Shown here piece by piece: positions 52,672-62,973 of a stretch of 64,000 bases of DNA. The notes below the pieces were generated by a model. It saw only the letters and a program-made list of their open reading frames with translations, was not told the origin of the DNA and made no database searches. The position numbers and the translations under genes were made by a program. Each line of letters starts with the position of its first letter. Within the stretch, counting starts at the first letter, position 1. The stretch is from Arthrobacter sp. FW306-2-2C-D06B. Its GTDB lineage: Bacteria > Actinomycetota > Actinomycetes > Actinomycetales > Micrococcaceae. The stretch lies in assembly GCF_021789175.1 (NCBI RefSeq), contig NZ_CP084560.1, positions 1,674,001 through 1,738,000 of the forward strand, given 5' to 3'.

Positions 52672-54254
52672 GCGCAAGTCCTGAAACCAAGCCTTCTGCC
52701 AACGACCGGCTCGAGAGCCTCGTCAGTTGGGATTCCGACTGGAAGGGCCTGCGCGTCGTCGTGACGGGCATCGGCGTCTCCGGTTTCGCGGCCGCCGATA
52801 CCTTGATAGAACTCGGCGCCCGTGTGGTGGTTGTTGACGCCGCCACGAGCGCCAAGGCCCTCGCCCAGGCGGACACCTTGAAGATCGTCGGCGCAGCAGA
52901 CGTCCTCCTCGGCCAGGACGCCGTCAGAACGCTGCCCCGCGTGGACGGTGAAAAGCCCGACCTCGTCGTGACGTCGCCGGGCTGGCGGCCGGACCAGTCA
53001 CTCCTGGCAGCTGCCAAAAGGGCCCACGTACCGGTGTGGGGCGACGTCGAGCTCGCCTGGCGGGTACGCGAACGCAAGGGCCGTAAGACCGCGGACTGGC
53101 TCACGATCACGGGGACCAACGGAAAAACCACCACGGTGGGCATGACCGAAGCCATGCTGCAGGCAGCAGGGCTCAAGGCAATCGCCGTGGGGAACGTAGG
53201 CACCCCCATCCTGGACGCACTCCGTGACCCCGTGGAGTACGACGCTTTCGCGGTTGAGCTTTCCAGCTTCCAATTGCACTGGATCGAATCGCTCTCCCCG
53301 GTGGCGAGCGTCTGCCTCAACGTCGCCGAGGACCACGTCGACTGGCACGGCTCCTACGAGTCCTACCTCGCGGACAAGGCAAAGATCTTCGAGAACACCC
53401 AGAAGGCGTGCATCTACAACGCCGAGCAGATCGAGACCGAACGCATGGTGGAAAACGCCGACGTTGTCGAGGGTTGCCGGGCGATCGGTTTCACCACCTT
53501 GACTCCGGCTGTCAGCATGCTCGGCGTGGTCGAGGGCTTGCTCGTGGACCGCGCGTTCATCGAAGAGCGCAAGAGTTCCGCAGAGGAACTCGCCTCCCTG
53601 GCGGATCTGGGCACGGCTGCGCCGCGACACATGGTTGCGAACGCGCTGGCCGCGGCTGCACTGGTGCGCGCCTACGGCGTCGAACCGGCCGCAGTGCGTG
53701 AGGGGCTCAGGAACTATCTCCCCGGGGACCACCGTATCCAGCCTGTCGCCAAGCAGAACGGCGTCCTCTGGGTCAACGACTCCAAGGCGACCAATCCGCA
53801 TGCTGCGTCTGCGGCCCTGTCGGCTTTCGATCACGTCGTCTGGATCGCCGGCGGCCTGTCCAAGGGCGTCAACTACGACGACTTGGTCAAAAGCAACGCG
53901 CACAGGCTCAAGGCGGTCGTGCTGATCGGCTCCGACACCGCGGACCTGGAAGCCTCCCTCAAGCGACACGCAGCGGATGTTCCCGTAATCGGGCAGCCCA
54001 AGGGCGACACTGAAATGGTGCAGTCCGCCGATTCAGCTGGTACCGCCGCGGAACCGTCTCCGATCTTCGGCGACACCGTGATGGCCCATGCTGTCGAGTC
54101 GGCAGCAAGTATCGCCGAGCCCGGCGATACCGTGCTGATGGCCCCGGCGGCTGCCTCCATGGACCAGTTCTCTTCCTACGCTCACCGTGGCGATGCTTTC
54201 ATCCGGGCAGTGCGCGAGCTTGTGGAAGGCCAGGCACAGACCACCGAGGAGTAA
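52668..54254 (+). CDS. murD: UDP-MurNAc-L-alanine:D-glutamate ligase
   Basis: A 528-aa Mur ligase. An N-terminal Rossmann-like domain ([21 protein letters not shown]), the ATP loop [11 protein letters not shown], and the C-terminal [20 protein letters not shown]. It is longer than E. coli MurD (438 aa), partly through an insertion in the last domain that includes [16 protein letters not shown]. The GTG at 52668 overlaps the mraY stop, which decides the start. Followed 2 bp later by ftsW. Confidence 0.94.
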   Translation: MSASPETKPSANDRLESLVSWDSDWKGLRVVVTGIGVSGFAAADTLIELGARVVVVDAATSAKALAQADTLKIVGAADVLLGQDAVRTLPRVDGEKPDLVVTSPGWRPDQSLLAAAKRAHVPVWGDVELAWRVRERKGRKTADWLTITGTNGKTTTVGMTEAMLQAAGLKAIAVGNVGTPILDALRDPVEYDAFAVELSSFQLHWIESLSPVASVCLNVAEDHVDWHGSYESYLADKAKIFENTQKACIYNAEQIETERMVENADVVEGCRAIGFTTLTPAVSMLGVVEGLLVDRAFIEERKSSAEELASLADLGTAAPRHMVANALAAAALVRAYGVEPAAVREGLRNYLPGDHRIQPVAKQNGVLWVNDSKATNPHAASAALSAFDHVVWIAGGLSKGVNYDDLVKSNAHRLKAVVLIGSDTADLEASLKRHAADVPVIGQPKGDTEMVQSADSAGTAAEPSPIFGDTVMAHAVESAASIAEPGDTVLMAPAAASMDQFSSYAHRGDAFIRAVRELVEGQAQTTEE

Positions 54255-54256
54255 CA

Positions 54257-55561
54257 ATGGTCAGCACGCCCACGCGCAGCGGGCCCGGGCGGACCCGGGC
54301 CGGTAAGGCAGACCCCGCCGGACCCGCGGCAGGCGTGGCGCGGGCCTCGCTGCCGTCCCGCATCCGCTCCGGGATTTCCGGGTTTTGGTCGACTCTGGAA
54401 GGAAGCGGTAAATCGAGCGGCGGGTCAACCTACTACTTGATTCTTGGAGCTTCGCTTGCCCTGACGGCCATCGGGATCATCATGGTCCTGTCGGCGTCGA
54501 GCGTCGAAGCGATTGCGGCCGGCGAATCCCCGTACTCCATCGCCACTAAGCAGGGCATGTTCGCCGCGATCGGCATCGTTGCGATGCTGGTGCTTTCGCG
54601 GGTCAACGTCCTGTGGCTCAAGCGATTCGCATGGCCCTCGATCATTCTTGCCGGCGCCTTGCTGGTGCTGGTCCTGGTCATCGGCAAACGTGTTCTGGGC
54701 AACCAGAACTGGATCGAGATCGGCGGCTTCACCTTCCAGCCATCGGAGTACGCCAAGTTCGCGCTCGTGCTCTGGATGGCCACGGTTCTTTCCGTCAAGG
54801 CAAAGCTTCTTGACAAATGGACGCACGCGCTGATCCCGGTCGTGCCGGTCTCCGGCGCCATCGTCACCTTGATTGTCCTGGGACATGACCTCGGCACCTC
54901 GCTTGTGGTCATGCTCATCATGGCTGCGGGATTGTTTTTCGGCGGCGTCAACTTGAAGCTTTTCGCTGCGGCCGGTGGCGTTGCCGCAGCTGCTGCCCTG
55001 ATCCTGGCGTTTACGAGTGGAAACCGGATGTGCCGGATCACCTCGTGGATGGGGCAGAGCTGCGCAGGGGCAAGCGACATCGGATTCCAGAGCGAACAGG
55101 GGCTCAGCGCCCTCGCTTCGGGAGGTTGGCTTGGTGTTGGACTTGGCCAGAGCCGGCAAAAATACCAGTGGATTCCCGAAGCTCACAACGACTTCATCTT
55201 CGCTGTCATCGGGGAAGAACTCGGGCTTGTGGGGACGATCGTGGTCCTGGTGCTTTTTGCCTTGCTCGCCGTGGCCATTTACCGGGTCGTCAGCCACCAG
55301 GAAGACTTGTTCGCCCGGGTGCTCGGCGGATCGATCATGGCGTGGATGCTTGGACAGGCCGCGATCAACATGGCGATGGTGGCAGGCCTGCTCCCCGTGA
55401 TCGGCGTGCCGCTGCCCTTCATTTCCTATGGGGGTTCAGCGTTGGTGATGTCGCTATGCGGCGTGGGCGTAGTGTTGTCTTTGGCCCGCGCCCAAATGGC
55501 TCCCGCCAGCCGCTCCAAGCCGCGCTGGCGATTTGCGAAAACTGCACGAAAGCGTACATAG
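54257..55561 (+). CDS. ftsW: Septal peptidoglycan polymerase FtsW
   Basis: A 434-aa SEDS-family glycosyltransferase with ten membrane helices, polymerising lipid II at the septum with the class B PBP at 46475. A basic leader of about 50 residues is followed by LILGASLALTAIGIIMVLSASSV, WIEIGGFTFQPSEYAKFALVLW, the AHNDFIFAVIGEELG loop (with the catalytic Asp region earlier in SGAIVTLIVLGHDLGTSLVV), and GVPLPFISYGGSALV. GGAG is within the murD stop region. Confidence 0.94.
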   Translation: MVSTPTRSGPGRTRAGKADPAGPAAGVARASLPSRIRSGISGFWSTLEGSGKSSGGSTYYLILGASLALTAIGIIMVLSASSVEAIAAGESPYSIATKQGMFAAIGIVAMLVLSRVNVLWLKRFAWPSIILAGALLVLVLVIGKRVLGNQNWIEIGGFTFQPSEYAKFALVLWMATVLSVKAKLLDKWTHALIPVVPVSGAIVTLIVLGHDLGTSLVVMLIMAAGLFFGGVNLKLFAAAGGVAAAAALILAFTSGNRMCRITSWMGQSCAGASDIGFQSEQGLSALASGGWLGVGLGQSRQKYQWIPEAHNDFIFAVIGEELGLVGTIVVLVLFALLAVAIYRVVSHQEDLFARVLGGSIMAWMLGQAAINMAMVAGLLPVIGVPLPFISYGGSALVMSLCGVGVVLSLARAQMAPASRSKPRWRFAKTARKRT

Positions 55562-55567
55562 CACTCC

Positions 55568-56674
55568 ATGAATTCCCAGCCCAAGCCCCTCTCCGTGGTC
55601 CTCGCCGGCGGAGGGACCGCCGGACACATCAGCCCCCTGCTTGCCATTGCCGATGCCATCAAGTCGCTCCGGCCCGATGCCAGGATCCTTGCCGTCGGCA
55701 CACCCAACGGCATGGAAACGCGTCTCGTTCCGGCTGCCGGCTACGAGTTGGCCACCATCGACCGGGTTCCGTTTCCCCGGAAGCCTTCCGCCGACCTGCT
55801 CAAACTGCCCGGCAGGCTCGCGGCCGCTGTCAAGCAAGCCGGGCGCATTCTCGACGACGCGCAGGCGGACGTCCTCCTCGGCGTCGGCGGCTACGTCTGC
55901 ACGCCCATGTATCTCGCGGCTTGGCGTCGCAGGATCCCCATCGTCATCCACGAGGCCAACACGCGTGCCGGGCTTGCCAACCGGGTAGGAGCGATGTTCA
56001 CCAAACATGTGGGTGTGGCCTTCCCCGAGACCCGGTTACGGCACGCCCGCCACGTGGGGATGCCCATGCGCAAGGCCATCGCCGGTTTGGACCGGGCGGC
56101 TTGGCGCGCGGACGCCAGGCAGTCGCTCGGTCTGGACGCCGGACAGCCCGCACTTATCGTGACGGGCGGTTCCTCCGGCGCCCAGAGCATCAACCGCACC
56201 ATAGCCGGAGCCGTCGCCGCTTTGTCGGAGGCCGGTATCCAGACACTGCACATCACCGGCCGCGGCAAGGCCGTGACGAACGACGACGGCGCCCCCTTGG
56301 CTGCCGACGGCTACCACCAGGTGGAATACGTGGACGGCATGGAAAACGTCTACGCGGCTGCGGACGTCCTCCTTGCCCGATCCGGCGCGGCAACCGTCAG
56401 CGAGGTGGCCGCCGTCGGGCTCCCTGCGGTCTTCGTTCCGCTGCCCATCGGAAACGGTGAGCAGGCATTGAACGCCTCCGCGCTGGTCAAAGCCGGGGCG
56501 GCGCTTTTGGTCGATGACCGGGCCCTGACCGCGGAATGGCTCAAGGCCGAGTTGATTCCTTTGCTCACGGATCAAGCCCGCCTTGAGGATATGGCCAGCA
56601 AGGCAAAGGAACTTGGCATTAGAAATGCTGATCGGCGGATGGCCGATCTCGTCTTGGAAGCGGTAACCGAATGA
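55568..56674 (+). CDS. murG: Undecaprenyl-PP-MurNAc-pentapeptide GlcNAc transferase
   Basis: A 368-aa GT-B glycosyltransferase converting lipid I to lipid II on the cytoplasmic membrane face. The N-terminal glycine loop is [16 protein letters not shown], the middle [14 protein letters not shown], the C-domain [14 protein letters not shown], and the donor-binding [24 protein letters not shown]. The ATG is 7 bp after ftsW. Its stop overlaps the murC start (ATGA). Confidence 0.96.
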   Translation: MNSQPKPLSVVLAGGGTAGHISPLLAIADAIKSLRPDARILAVGTPNGMETRLVPAAGYELATIDRVPFPRKPSADLLKLPGRLAAAVKQAGRILDDAQADVLLGVGGYVCTPMYLAAWRRRIPIVIHEANTRAGLANRVGAMFTKHVGVAFPETRLRHARHVGMPMRKAIAGLDRAAWRADARQSLGLDAGQPALIVTGGSSGAQSINRTIAGAVAALSEAGIQTLHITGRGKAVTNDDGAPLAADGYHQVEYVDGMENVYAAADVLLARSGAATVSEVAAVGLPAVFVPLPIGNGEQALNASALVKAGAALLVDDRALTAEWLKAELIPLLTDQARLEDMASKAKELGIRNADRRMADLVLEAVTE

Positions 56675-58044
56675 CCCAGCCCCCCGCAGACATCGATTAC
56701 CTCGGCAGGATCCATTTCATCGGCATCGGCGGCGTGGGCATGTCTGCCGTCGCGCGCATCATGGTGGCCAGGGGCGTTCCGGTGAGCGGTTCCGACGCCA
56801 AAGACCTCCCCGTCATGGACGACCTCCGGTCCGCGGGGGCCCGGATCGCAGTTGGCTACGCCGCGGAAAATCTTCGTGACGCGCAGACCGTCGTCGCGGG
56901 TTCGGCCATCAGGGCGGACAATCCGGAGCTTGAAGCGGCCCGGGCGGCCGGCCTTCCGGTGCTCCACCGCTCGGAGGCCCTCGCGGCGACCATGGGCGCA
57001 GACCGTGTGGTGACCGTGGCCGGCACGCATGGCAAGTCCACCACCACCTCAATGGTTGCCGTGTTGCTCAAGGAAGCGGGCCTTGATCCGTCCTTCGCCA
57101 TCGGCGCCAACGTACCTGCCCTCGGTGTCAACGCAGCGCACGGCACCTCGGACATCTTCGTTGCCGAAGCCGATGAATCGGACGGTTCTTTCCTCAACTA
57201 CCGGCCCCTCATCGCCGTCGTCACCAACGTCGAGGCCGACCACCTCGACTACTACGGCACGCCTGAGGCTGTCTACGCCTCCTTCGACAGCTTCGCGGCA
57301 CTCCTGCCCGCCAACGGCGTTCTTTTCGCCTGTGCGGACGACGACGGCGCCCGGGCCCTCGCGGAACGCACCCGTGCTGCGGGCAATACCCGGGTGCTGG
57401 CCTACGGGACCGCGGAGGACGCGGATATCCGCCTGCACGATGGGGGACCCGGCGACGTCCTGGTTTCCATCGACGGGCGGGAATACCGCCTTGACCTTCA
57501 AGTGCCCGGGCGGCACAACGCGTTGAACGCGGCGGCCGCGTTCGGCGTCGCAGTCGAGCTCGGCGTGGCGCCCCAGGCTGCCGCGGCCGCCCTCGGCCAT
57601 TTCACCGGAGCATCGCGGCGATTCGAGTTCAAAGGACAGGGGAGGGGCGTGCGCGTCTACGACGACTACGCCCACCACCCCACGGAAGTCCGGGCCGCCT
57701 TGTCCGCTGCCCGCTCCGTGGCAGGCGGCAACAAGGTGCACGTGCTCTTCCAGCCCCACCTGTTTTCGCGCACCCGAGAGTTTGCGGAACAGTTCGCAGA
57801 GGCGCTTGGCGAGGCGGATACGGCCCTCGTGCTGGACATCTACCCTGCCCGCGAGGATCCCATTCCAGGAGTCACGAGTACCCTGATCACGGGGCGCCTC
57901 AAGAGCGGCAGGCTCGTGGCCGGCGGACAGGAAGCGCTGGACGCGGTTCTTTCCGCGGCCGGCGAGGGTGACATCGTCCTGACCGTGGGAGCCGGCGACG
58001 TGACGGCCTACGGGCCCCGGATCGTGGAGCTGTTGGGTGGCTGA
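56671..58044 (+). CDS. murC: UDP-MurNAc:L-alanine ligase
   Basis: A 457-aa Mur ligase adding the first amino acid to UDP-MurNAc. N-terminal [21 protein letters not shown] loop [22 protein letters not shown], and [19 protein letters not shown] in the C-terminal domain. It follows murG in the usual actinobacterial order and overlaps ftsQ by 8 bp. Confidence 0.96.
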   Translation: MTQPPADIDYLGRIHFIGIGGVGMSAVARIMVARGVPVSGSDAKDLPVMDDLRSAGARIAVGYAAENLRDAQTVVAGSAIRADNPELEAARAAGLPVLHRSEALAATMGADRVVTVAGTHGKSTTTSMVAVLLKEAGLDPSFAIGANVPALGVNAAHGTSDIFVAEADESDGSFLNYRPLIAVVTNVEADHLDYYGTPEAVYASFDSFAALLPANGVLFACADDDGARALAERTRAAGNTRVLAYGTAEDADIRLHDGGPGDVLVSIDGREYRLDLQVPGRHNALNAAAAFGVAVELGVAPQAAAAALGHFTGASRRFEFKGQGRGVRVYDDYAHHPTEVRAALSAARSVAGGNKVHVLFQPHLFSRTREFAEQFAEALGEADTALVLDIYPAREDPIPGVTSTLITGRLKSGRLVAGGQEALDAVLSAAGEGDIVLTVGAGDVTAYGPRIVELLGG

Positions 58045-58876
58045 CACCAGGAAGCCCACTTTCAAGCCGCAGGCGGGCACCCGGCCCGGAGTCGTCAGTG
58101 CTGAACGCAGCCTCGACGATCCCGTCGGGGGCCCTTCGGGGTCCGCCGGCGGGAAAGACAGCAATGTGCTGGCCTTTCCGGAGCCCAAGGGACGCAAGCG
58201 GCGGCGGGCCGTGATCACGGCCTTGGCCATTATTGTGGCCCTGGTCGCCGGAATAATCGTTGCGGCGATTTACTCGCCGGTGTTCGCCGTGCGCACGGTG
58301 ACGGTCGACGGCACCAAGCTGCTCCAGGCGGGGAGCGTCCAGAAGGCCCTGGAACCAGTGAAGGGAAAACCCCTTCCGCAAATCAGCGACGCCGAGATTG
58401 CCGCGCTGCTCAAGCCCCTTGTCCAAGTGCGCTCCGTCAGTACCGAAGCCCGCCCGCCGTCGGAACTCTTGGTCCACGTCGTCGAACGGGTACCCGTGGC
58501 CCTGGTCAAGAGCGGCGACAACTATTCACTGGTTGACGTCGACGGCGTCCAGCTCGGATCAACCGCCGATACCGCATCGGTTGCCTTGCCCCTCATCGAT
58601 GGGCAAGGAGCCAATCAGAATCTCTTCAGGGCGATCACCGCAGTTCTTGCGACCCTCCCGGCGGATGTCCTGGCGAAGATGGCCAGTGCGTCGGCCTCGT
58701 CGCCGGACGCCGTCGAGCTCAAGCTCACAGACGGCAAGATCGTTGTGTGGGGAAATGCGGACGAGAAGGAGCTGAAGGCGCGCGTCCTTCAGGCGTTGCT
58801 CAAGGCTCCCGCCAATCCAAAAGTTCCGGTGAATGTCTACGATGTCAGCGCACCGAGGCACCCGTTCACCAAATAG
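58037..58876 (+). CDS. ftsQ: Division protein FtsQ/DivIB
   Basis: A 279-aa bitopic protein. A cytoplasmic basic tail (1-55, KGRKRRRAVI), one membrane helix (about 56-78), then the POTRA domain with SPVFAVRTVTVDGTKLLQAG and a beta-domain with LLVHVVERVPVALV and GVQL. It scaffolds the FtsLB subcomplex and couples it to the septal polymerases. GTG start 8 bp inside murC. Short positively ended C-terminus. Confidence 0.92.
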   Translation: MADTRKPTFKPQAGTRPGVVSAERSLDDPVGGPSGSAGGKDSNVLAFPEPKGRKRRRAVITALAIIVALVAGIIVAAIYSPVFAVRTVTVDGTKLLQAGSVQKALEPVKGKPLPQISDAEIAALLKPLVQVRSVSTEARPPSELLVHVVERVPVALVKSGDNYSLVDVDGVQLGSTADTASVALPLIDGQGANQNLFRAITAVLATLPADVLAKMASASASSPDAVELKLTDGKIVVWGNADEKELKARVLQALLKAPANPKVPVNVYDVSAPRHPFTK

Positions 58877-58993
58877 GCCATTTCAGGTAGTAGCCTCACT
58901 GACGCACAGGGCTATTTTTCGGACTTTCACACGACACGCGGAGGCGGTCATTGAATGTCGGATTCATAGCCCATACCGTCACTTAAGAGTTAC

Positions 58994-59030
58994 TTGACAT
59001 AACTATAACCTTCAACTAGAGGGTTAAGGT
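58994..59030 (+). promoter_or_regulatory. ftsZ promoter with overlapping MerR-type element
   Basis: TTGACA (58994-58999) and TAGAGG (59017-59022) with a 17-bp spacer lie 70-98 bp upstream of the ftsZ GTG. Over the -10 region lies ACCTT-N13-AAGGT (59008-59030), containing an inner inverted repeat TAACCTTC-N5-GAGGGTTA (59006-59026, one mismatch). The outer arrangement repeats that at 8733-8755. It is a candidate FtsR site. Confidence 0.6.
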
Positions 59031-59091
59031 CCAAGGATTCAAGTTGGACTCGATCTGTTTCGCTATAGGACACAAGCAAGGGGCACGAAAC

Positions 59092-60321
59092 GTGGCAGCA
59101 CCGCAGAATTACTTGGCCGTCATCAAGGTCGTCGGCATCGGCGGCGGTGGCGTGAATGCAGTTAACCGAATGATCGAAGTCGGCCTTCGCGGCGTCGAGT
59201 TCATCGCCATCAACACCGATGCCCAGGCTCTCCTCATGAGCGACGCCGACGTCAAGCTTGACGTCGGACGCGAGCTCACACGCGGCCTGGGAGCCGGCGC
59301 CAACCCCGACGTCGGACGCCAGGCCGCCGAGGACCACGCCGATGAGATCGAAGAGGTTATCCGCGGAGCCGACATGGTCTTCGTCACCGCAGGCGAAGGC
59401 GGCGGCACCGGAACCGGCGGCGCCCCCGTCGTGGCCCGGATCGCACGCTCGCTCGGAGCCCTGACCATCGGTGTCGTCACGCGGCCCTTCACCTTCGAAG
59501 GCCGCCGGCGCGCCGGTTCGGCCGAGGCTGGAATCGACGCCCTGCGCGACGAAGTCGATACCCTCATCGTCATTCCCAACGACCGCCTCCTGTCCATCAG
59601 CGACCGCAACGTCTCCGTCCTGGACGCTTTCCGTTCCGCTGACCAAGTACTCCTGTCCGGTGTCCAAGGCATCACGGACCTCATCACCACCCCCGGCCTG
59701 ATCAACCTCGACTTCGCCGACGTCAAGTCGGTCATGCAGGGCGCGGGCTCCGCGCTGATGGGTATCGGCTCAGCGCGCGGAGAGGACCGCGCTGTCAAGG
59801 CCGCAGAGCTCGCCATCGCTTCGCCGCTGCTCGAAGCGTCGATCGATGGCGCCCACGGCGTCCTGCTCTCCATCCAGGGCGGTTCGGACCTGGGTCTGTT
59901 CGAAATCAACGAAGCCGCAAGGCTCGTACAGGAAGTGGCCCACCCCGAAGCCAACATCATCTTCGGTGCCGTCATTGACGACGCCCTGGGTGACGAAGCG
60001 CGCGTCACGGTCATCGCCGCCGGTTTTGACGACGTCAAGGCCACATCACCGTCAATGAACCAGTCTGCTGCCCAGCAGCCCGGTCAGCACCAGGCCCCGG
60101 CGGCCCCGGACCGTCCGGCACCCTCAGCCGCACCGGCCTATTCCGCGCCGCAGCACGTTTCCGCCGGCGTCGGCGCTTCCGGCTTGAGCAACTGGGGCCA
60201 GCAGCGCCCTTCCGCGTTGCCGGCTGACTCGGGCTTCGACGTCGACCTTCCCGCCGTCGTCGAACCGGACCTTTCGGGAAGCCGCACCGACGACCTTGAT
60301 GTTCCGGACTTCCTGAAGTAG
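59092..60321 (+). CDS. ftsZ: Cell division GTPase FtsZ
   Basis: A 409-aa tubulin-like GTPase forming the Z ring. GTP-binding blocks are [15 protein letters not shown] near the start and the G-box [13 protein letters not shown] (about 101-113), with [18 protein letters not shown] and the T7-loop Asp-containing [12 protein letters not shown] variable Gln/Pro/Ala linker (about 320-395) leads to the C-terminal peptide DLDVPDFLK, the docking site for SepF and other partners. GTG at 59092 has AAGGGG 8 bp upstream. Confidence 0.97.
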   Translation: MAAPQNYLAVIKVVGIGGGGVNAVNRMIEVGLRGVEFIAINTDAQALLMSDADVKLDVGRELTRGLGAGANPDVGRQAAEDHADEIEEVIRGADMVFVTAGEGGGTGTGGAPVVARIARSLGALTIGVVTRPFTFEGRRRAGSAEAGIDALRDEVDTLIVIPNDRLLSISDRNVSVLDAFRSADQVLLSGVQGITDLITTPGLINLDFADVKSVMQGAGSALMGIGSARGEDRAVKAAELAIASPLLEASIDGAHGVLLSIQGGSDLGLFEINEAARLVQEVAHPEANIIFGAVIDDALGDEARVTVIAAGFDDVKATSPSMNQSAAQQPGQHQAPAAPDRPAPSAAPAYSAPQHVSAGVGASGLSNWGQQRPSALPADSGFDVDLPAVVEPDLSGSRTDDLDVPDFLK

Positions 60322-60359
60322 CAGGTCCGTTCAAACCCACCCAGGAGAGTTAGCCAGTA

Positions 60360-61055
60360 GTGTTTTGGTGGCGAAAAGAAGTGCGGCCCGGAATTTCGGT
60401 TGCCTTCTCCGATGACGATGCGGGCAACCTTGCACTGCACGTGGCGGACAATCCTGACGATGTCATGGCGCGCCGGGCCCGGCTGGAAGCAGCAGCGGGG
60501 CTCGGCGAACGCCATTTCCAATACATGAACCAGGTCCACGGAAAAGCCGTCGAATTCATCTCCGTGCACGGGGCCGGACCAACGGCCGACGCCATGGTGT
60601 CGAGGGGCCAGCCTCTCGCCGTCATGGTGGCCGATTGTGTCCCCGTCGTGCTAGTGGGAGACGTGGAGGACGAATCCGATCCGGTCCTTGCCGTGGTCCA
60701 CGCCGGCCGGCCCGGGGTTGCAGCGGACATCGTTTCGGCCACTGTGGTGGATATGCGAAGCCGCGGTGCGGCGACCATCAGCGCCTGGGTGGGCCCTTCC
60801 ATCTGCGGTGCATGCTACGAAGTTCCCGAACAATTGCGGACGGACGTAGCGGCCGCGGTCCCGGAAACCTGGTCCACAACCTCCTGGGGTACGCCCGCAC
60901 TGGATCTGCCCGCCGGTGTGCGCGCCCAGCTGGAGGCCCTCGGCGTCACGGTCGAGTACTCGGGGGAGTGCACGCTGGAGGCTGCCCGGCTTTACTCGTA
61001 TAGGCGCAATCAGCAAACGGGCCGATTTGCAGGCTTGGTGTGGACGGATGAGTGA
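60360..61055 (+). CDS. pgeF: YfiH/PgeF (laccase-domain) purine nucleoside phosphorylase-type protein
   Basis: A 231-aa YfiH/YlmD-family protein. Zinc-site residues are visible as His in NQVHGKAVE, Cys in VADCVPVVL and His in AVVHAGRPG, with SICGACYEVP later. Members were called polyphenol oxidases and later shown to have adenosine/inosine phosphorolysis or deaminase activity; E. coli YfiH edits UDP-MurNAc peptides. Its place right after ftsZ fits a wall-editing role, which is inference. GTG start; overlaps the next gene by 8 bp. Confidence 0.87.
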   Translation: MFWWRKEVRPGISVAFSDDDAGNLALHVADNPDDVMARRARLEAAAGLGERHFQYMNQVHGKAVEFISVHGAGPTADAMVSRGQPLAVMVADCVPVVLVGDVEDESDPVLAVVHAGRPGVAADIVSATVVDMRSRGAATISAWVGPSICGACYEVPEQLRTDVAAAVPETWSTTSWGTPALDLPAGVRAQLEALGVTVEYSGECTLEAARLYSYRRNQQTGRFAGLVWTDE

Positions 61056-61797
61056 GAATTTCCCGGCGGCTGAAAGCGCCGCGGGCGATCCACGGACCGC
61101 CGAGCTGCGCGAACGGCTCGCCGCGGTCCGCCAGCGGATTTCGGCGGCAACCGCGGCAGCCGGGCGAAGCGAAGAGCCGCAACTAATAGTCGTCAGCAAG
61201 TTCCATCCGGCAGAGGACGTAGTCCGGCTGGCGGCACTTGGCGTCACCGATGTCGGCGAAAACCGCGACCAGGAAGCGGCCGCGAAGTCTGCCGGGCTTG
61301 CCGGACTCCCGGTGCGTTGGCACTTCATCGGTCAACTGCAAAGCAACAAGGCCAAATCCGTCGCGAAATATGCGTTTTCCGTACAATCGATCGACCGTCC
61401 GCAACTCGCCGAGGCCCTTGCCAAGGCTGTTGCCCGCCAGCAATCCGAGGCCGGCAGGCAGGACCTCGACTGCTACATCCAGGTCAGCCTCGAGGTCGAC
61501 GGCGGCGCCCACCGCGGCGGTGCCGCTCCGTCCGAGGTCGAACGCCTCGCCGAATCCATCGCTACCTCCGACGGGCTGCGCCTGGCCGGAGTCATGGCCG
61601 TCGCGCCGCTCGGCGCGCCCCCCGAGGAAGCGTTCGAGAAACTCGCCGCCATTTCACGGGATTTGCGGAGGCTGCATCCGGACGCCGTGGCGATATCCGC
61701 AGGGATGAGCCAGGACCTCGAAGCCGCCGTCCAATTTGGTGCGACACACCTGCGAATTGGCTCGGATATTCTCGGTTCGCGTCCGCGGGTGGGGTAG
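61048..61797 (+). CDS. YggS-family PLP homeostasis protein
   Basis: A 249-aa PLP-binding protein of the YggS/YlmE/PROSC family, involved in vitamin B6 balance. The PLP-binding Lys is in LIVVSKFHP, followed by VGENRDQEAAAK, HFIGQLQSNKAK, and the phosphate-binding GMSQDLEAAVQFGATHLRIG. ATG at 61048 lies 8 bp before the pgeF stop. It is a standard neighbour of sepF in Gram-positives. Confidence 0.94.
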   Translation: MSENFPAAESAAGDPRTAELRERLAAVRQRISAATAAAGRSEEPQLIVVSKFHPAEDVVRLAALGVTDVGENRDQEAAAKSAGLAGLPVRWHFIGQLQSNKAKSVAKYAFSVQSIDRPQLAEALAKAVARQQSEAGRQDLDCYIQVSLEVDGGAHRGGAAPSEVERLAESIATSDGLRLAGVMAVAPLGAPPEEAFEKLAAISRDLRRLHPDAVAISAGMSQDLEAAVQFGATHLRIGSDILGSRPRVG

Positions 61798-61885
61798 CGT
61801 CAAAGTATTGGAAGCGACGGGCCGGGATTTCAGCGATGTCAAGTCATGGGCGGCCCGCCTACTGCAGACACGATAGGAGTCCAGC

Positions 61886-62416
61886 ATGGCTGGCGCATTG
61901 CGCAAGACAATGGTTTATCTTGGGCTCGCCGATGGCGATGAACACTACGAGTCTGAGCAGCACATGCAGCATGCGGACGAGGACCGGTCTGTTGACCACA
62001 ATCGTGAAGAGCGCCGCGCCCCTGCACCTGTACGTGAAGTAGTTCGTGAAGTCCCCCCTGCCGCCGAAGAGGAATACCGCGCACCCGTGACACCTATCAA
62101 GCGCGCGGCATCGAGCCGCGAAGACGCCTCCGGACTGAGGCAGATCACCACCGTCCATCCCCGTTCCTACAATGACGCCAAGATCATCGGCGAAAGTTTC
62201 CGGGACGGCATCCCCGTGATCATGAACGTCACCGACATGGGCGAGGGGGATGCCAAGCGCCTCGTCGATTTTTCCGCCGGGTTGGTCTTCGGACTCCATG
62301 GCAGCATTGAGCGCGTTACCAGCAAGGTTTTCCTGTTGTCGCCGTCGTACGTCGAAGTTCTTGGCGACGACAAGAAGGTCAGCGAAGCCCAAGCAACGTT
62401 CTTCAACCAGAGCTAG
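61886..62416 (+). CDS. sepF: Division protein SepF
   Basis: A 176-aa membrane anchor for FtsZ. The N-terminal amphipathic helix ([14 protein letters not shown]) binds membrane. A charged linker (about 20-75) with Glu/Arg repeats joins the SepF core (about 88-165: [20 protein letters not shown] and [19 protein letters not shown]). The core binds the FtsZ C-terminal peptide. It is essential in many actinobacteria that lack FtsA, which is also absent here. Confidence 0.95.
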   Translation: MAGALRKTMVYLGLADGDEHYESEQHMQHADEDRSVDHNREERRAPAPVREVVREVPPAAEEEYRAPVTPIKRAASSREDASGLRQITTVHPRSYNDAKIIGESFRDGIPVIMNVTDMGEGDAKRLVDFSAGLVFGLHGSIERVTSKVFLLSPSYVEVLGDDKKVSEAQATFFNQS

Positions 62417-62430
62417 CACAGTCATCACGG

Positions 62431-62460
62431 GATGCCAGGCAGAGCGATCTGCCTGGCATC
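62431..62460 (+). terminator. Hairpin after sepF, possible terminator
   Basis: GATGCCAGGCAGA (62431-62443) pairs perfectly with 62448-62460 around GCGA, starting 14 bp after the sepF stop. No T run follows, so partial termination or RNA processing is possible before yggT. Confidence 0.55.
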
Positions 62461-62520
62461 TGTGTTGCAATAGAGGGACTGACCGAGAAAAGTGGCGAAC
62501 TAGGAGATCTGAGCTAACCC

Positions 62521-62808
62521 GTGGGCATAGTTTTCGGCCTTTTGTACATTGCATTGCTGCTGTTCCTGGTCACCCTCGTCATCAGGCTCGTTTTCGATCT
62601 GGTGCAGATGTTTGCGCGGCAGTGGCGGCCCCGGGGCGGAGCCCTGGTTGCCGCGCACGTGGTCTATTCCGTGACTGATCCGCCCTTGAGGCGGATCCGC
62701 CGGCTGATCCCGCCACTGCAGCTTGGTGGGGTGTCCCTTGACCTGGCATTCCTCATCGTGTTTATTGTCGTCAGCATCGCGATGGGATTCGTCTACACGC
62801 TGGCGTAG
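62521..62808 (+). CDS. YggT-family membrane protein
   Basis: A 95-aa protein with two membrane helices (about 3-25 and 70-93) and the YggT core LVTLVIRLVFDLVQMFARQW then DPPLRRIRRLIPPLQLGGVSLD. Function is not fixed; YggT genes sit next to sepF and divIVA in Gram-positives and have been linked to osmotic balance and division. GTG start at 62521. Confidence 0.9.
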   Translation: MGIVFGLLYIALLLFLVTLVIRLVFDLVQMFARQWRPRGGALVAAHVVYSVTDPPLRRIRRLIPPLQLGGVSLDLAFLIVFIVVSIAMGFVYTLA

Positions 62809-62884
62809 CTTTTCCGCAGGCCATTTTCCGTCAATCTGTTTCGTCGGCGGGTGGGCTGCAATCTCCCGACCCAACACGATGGTG

Positions 62885-62912
62885 TTGAATTGGGGGAATC
62901 AGATGATATTTA
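62885..62912 (+). promoter_or_regulatory. Possible divIVA promoter
   Basis: TTGAAT (62885-62890) and TATTTA (62907-62912), 16 bp apart, in an AT-richer stretch 62 bp upstream of divIVA. Presence of the hairpin after sepF makes a separate promoter sensible. Match is moderate only. Confidence 0.35.
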
Positions 62913-62973
62913 GGTACCGTAGTTTTGAACGGCCGGAAGGCCTACTGACTAACTAGACCAACGAGGTGACCAG

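Noticed and set aside
59109..60044. A 311-codon minus-strand frame opposite ftsZ
   Set aside because: Antisense shadow; Ser/Arg/Pro-rich and unrelated to any family.
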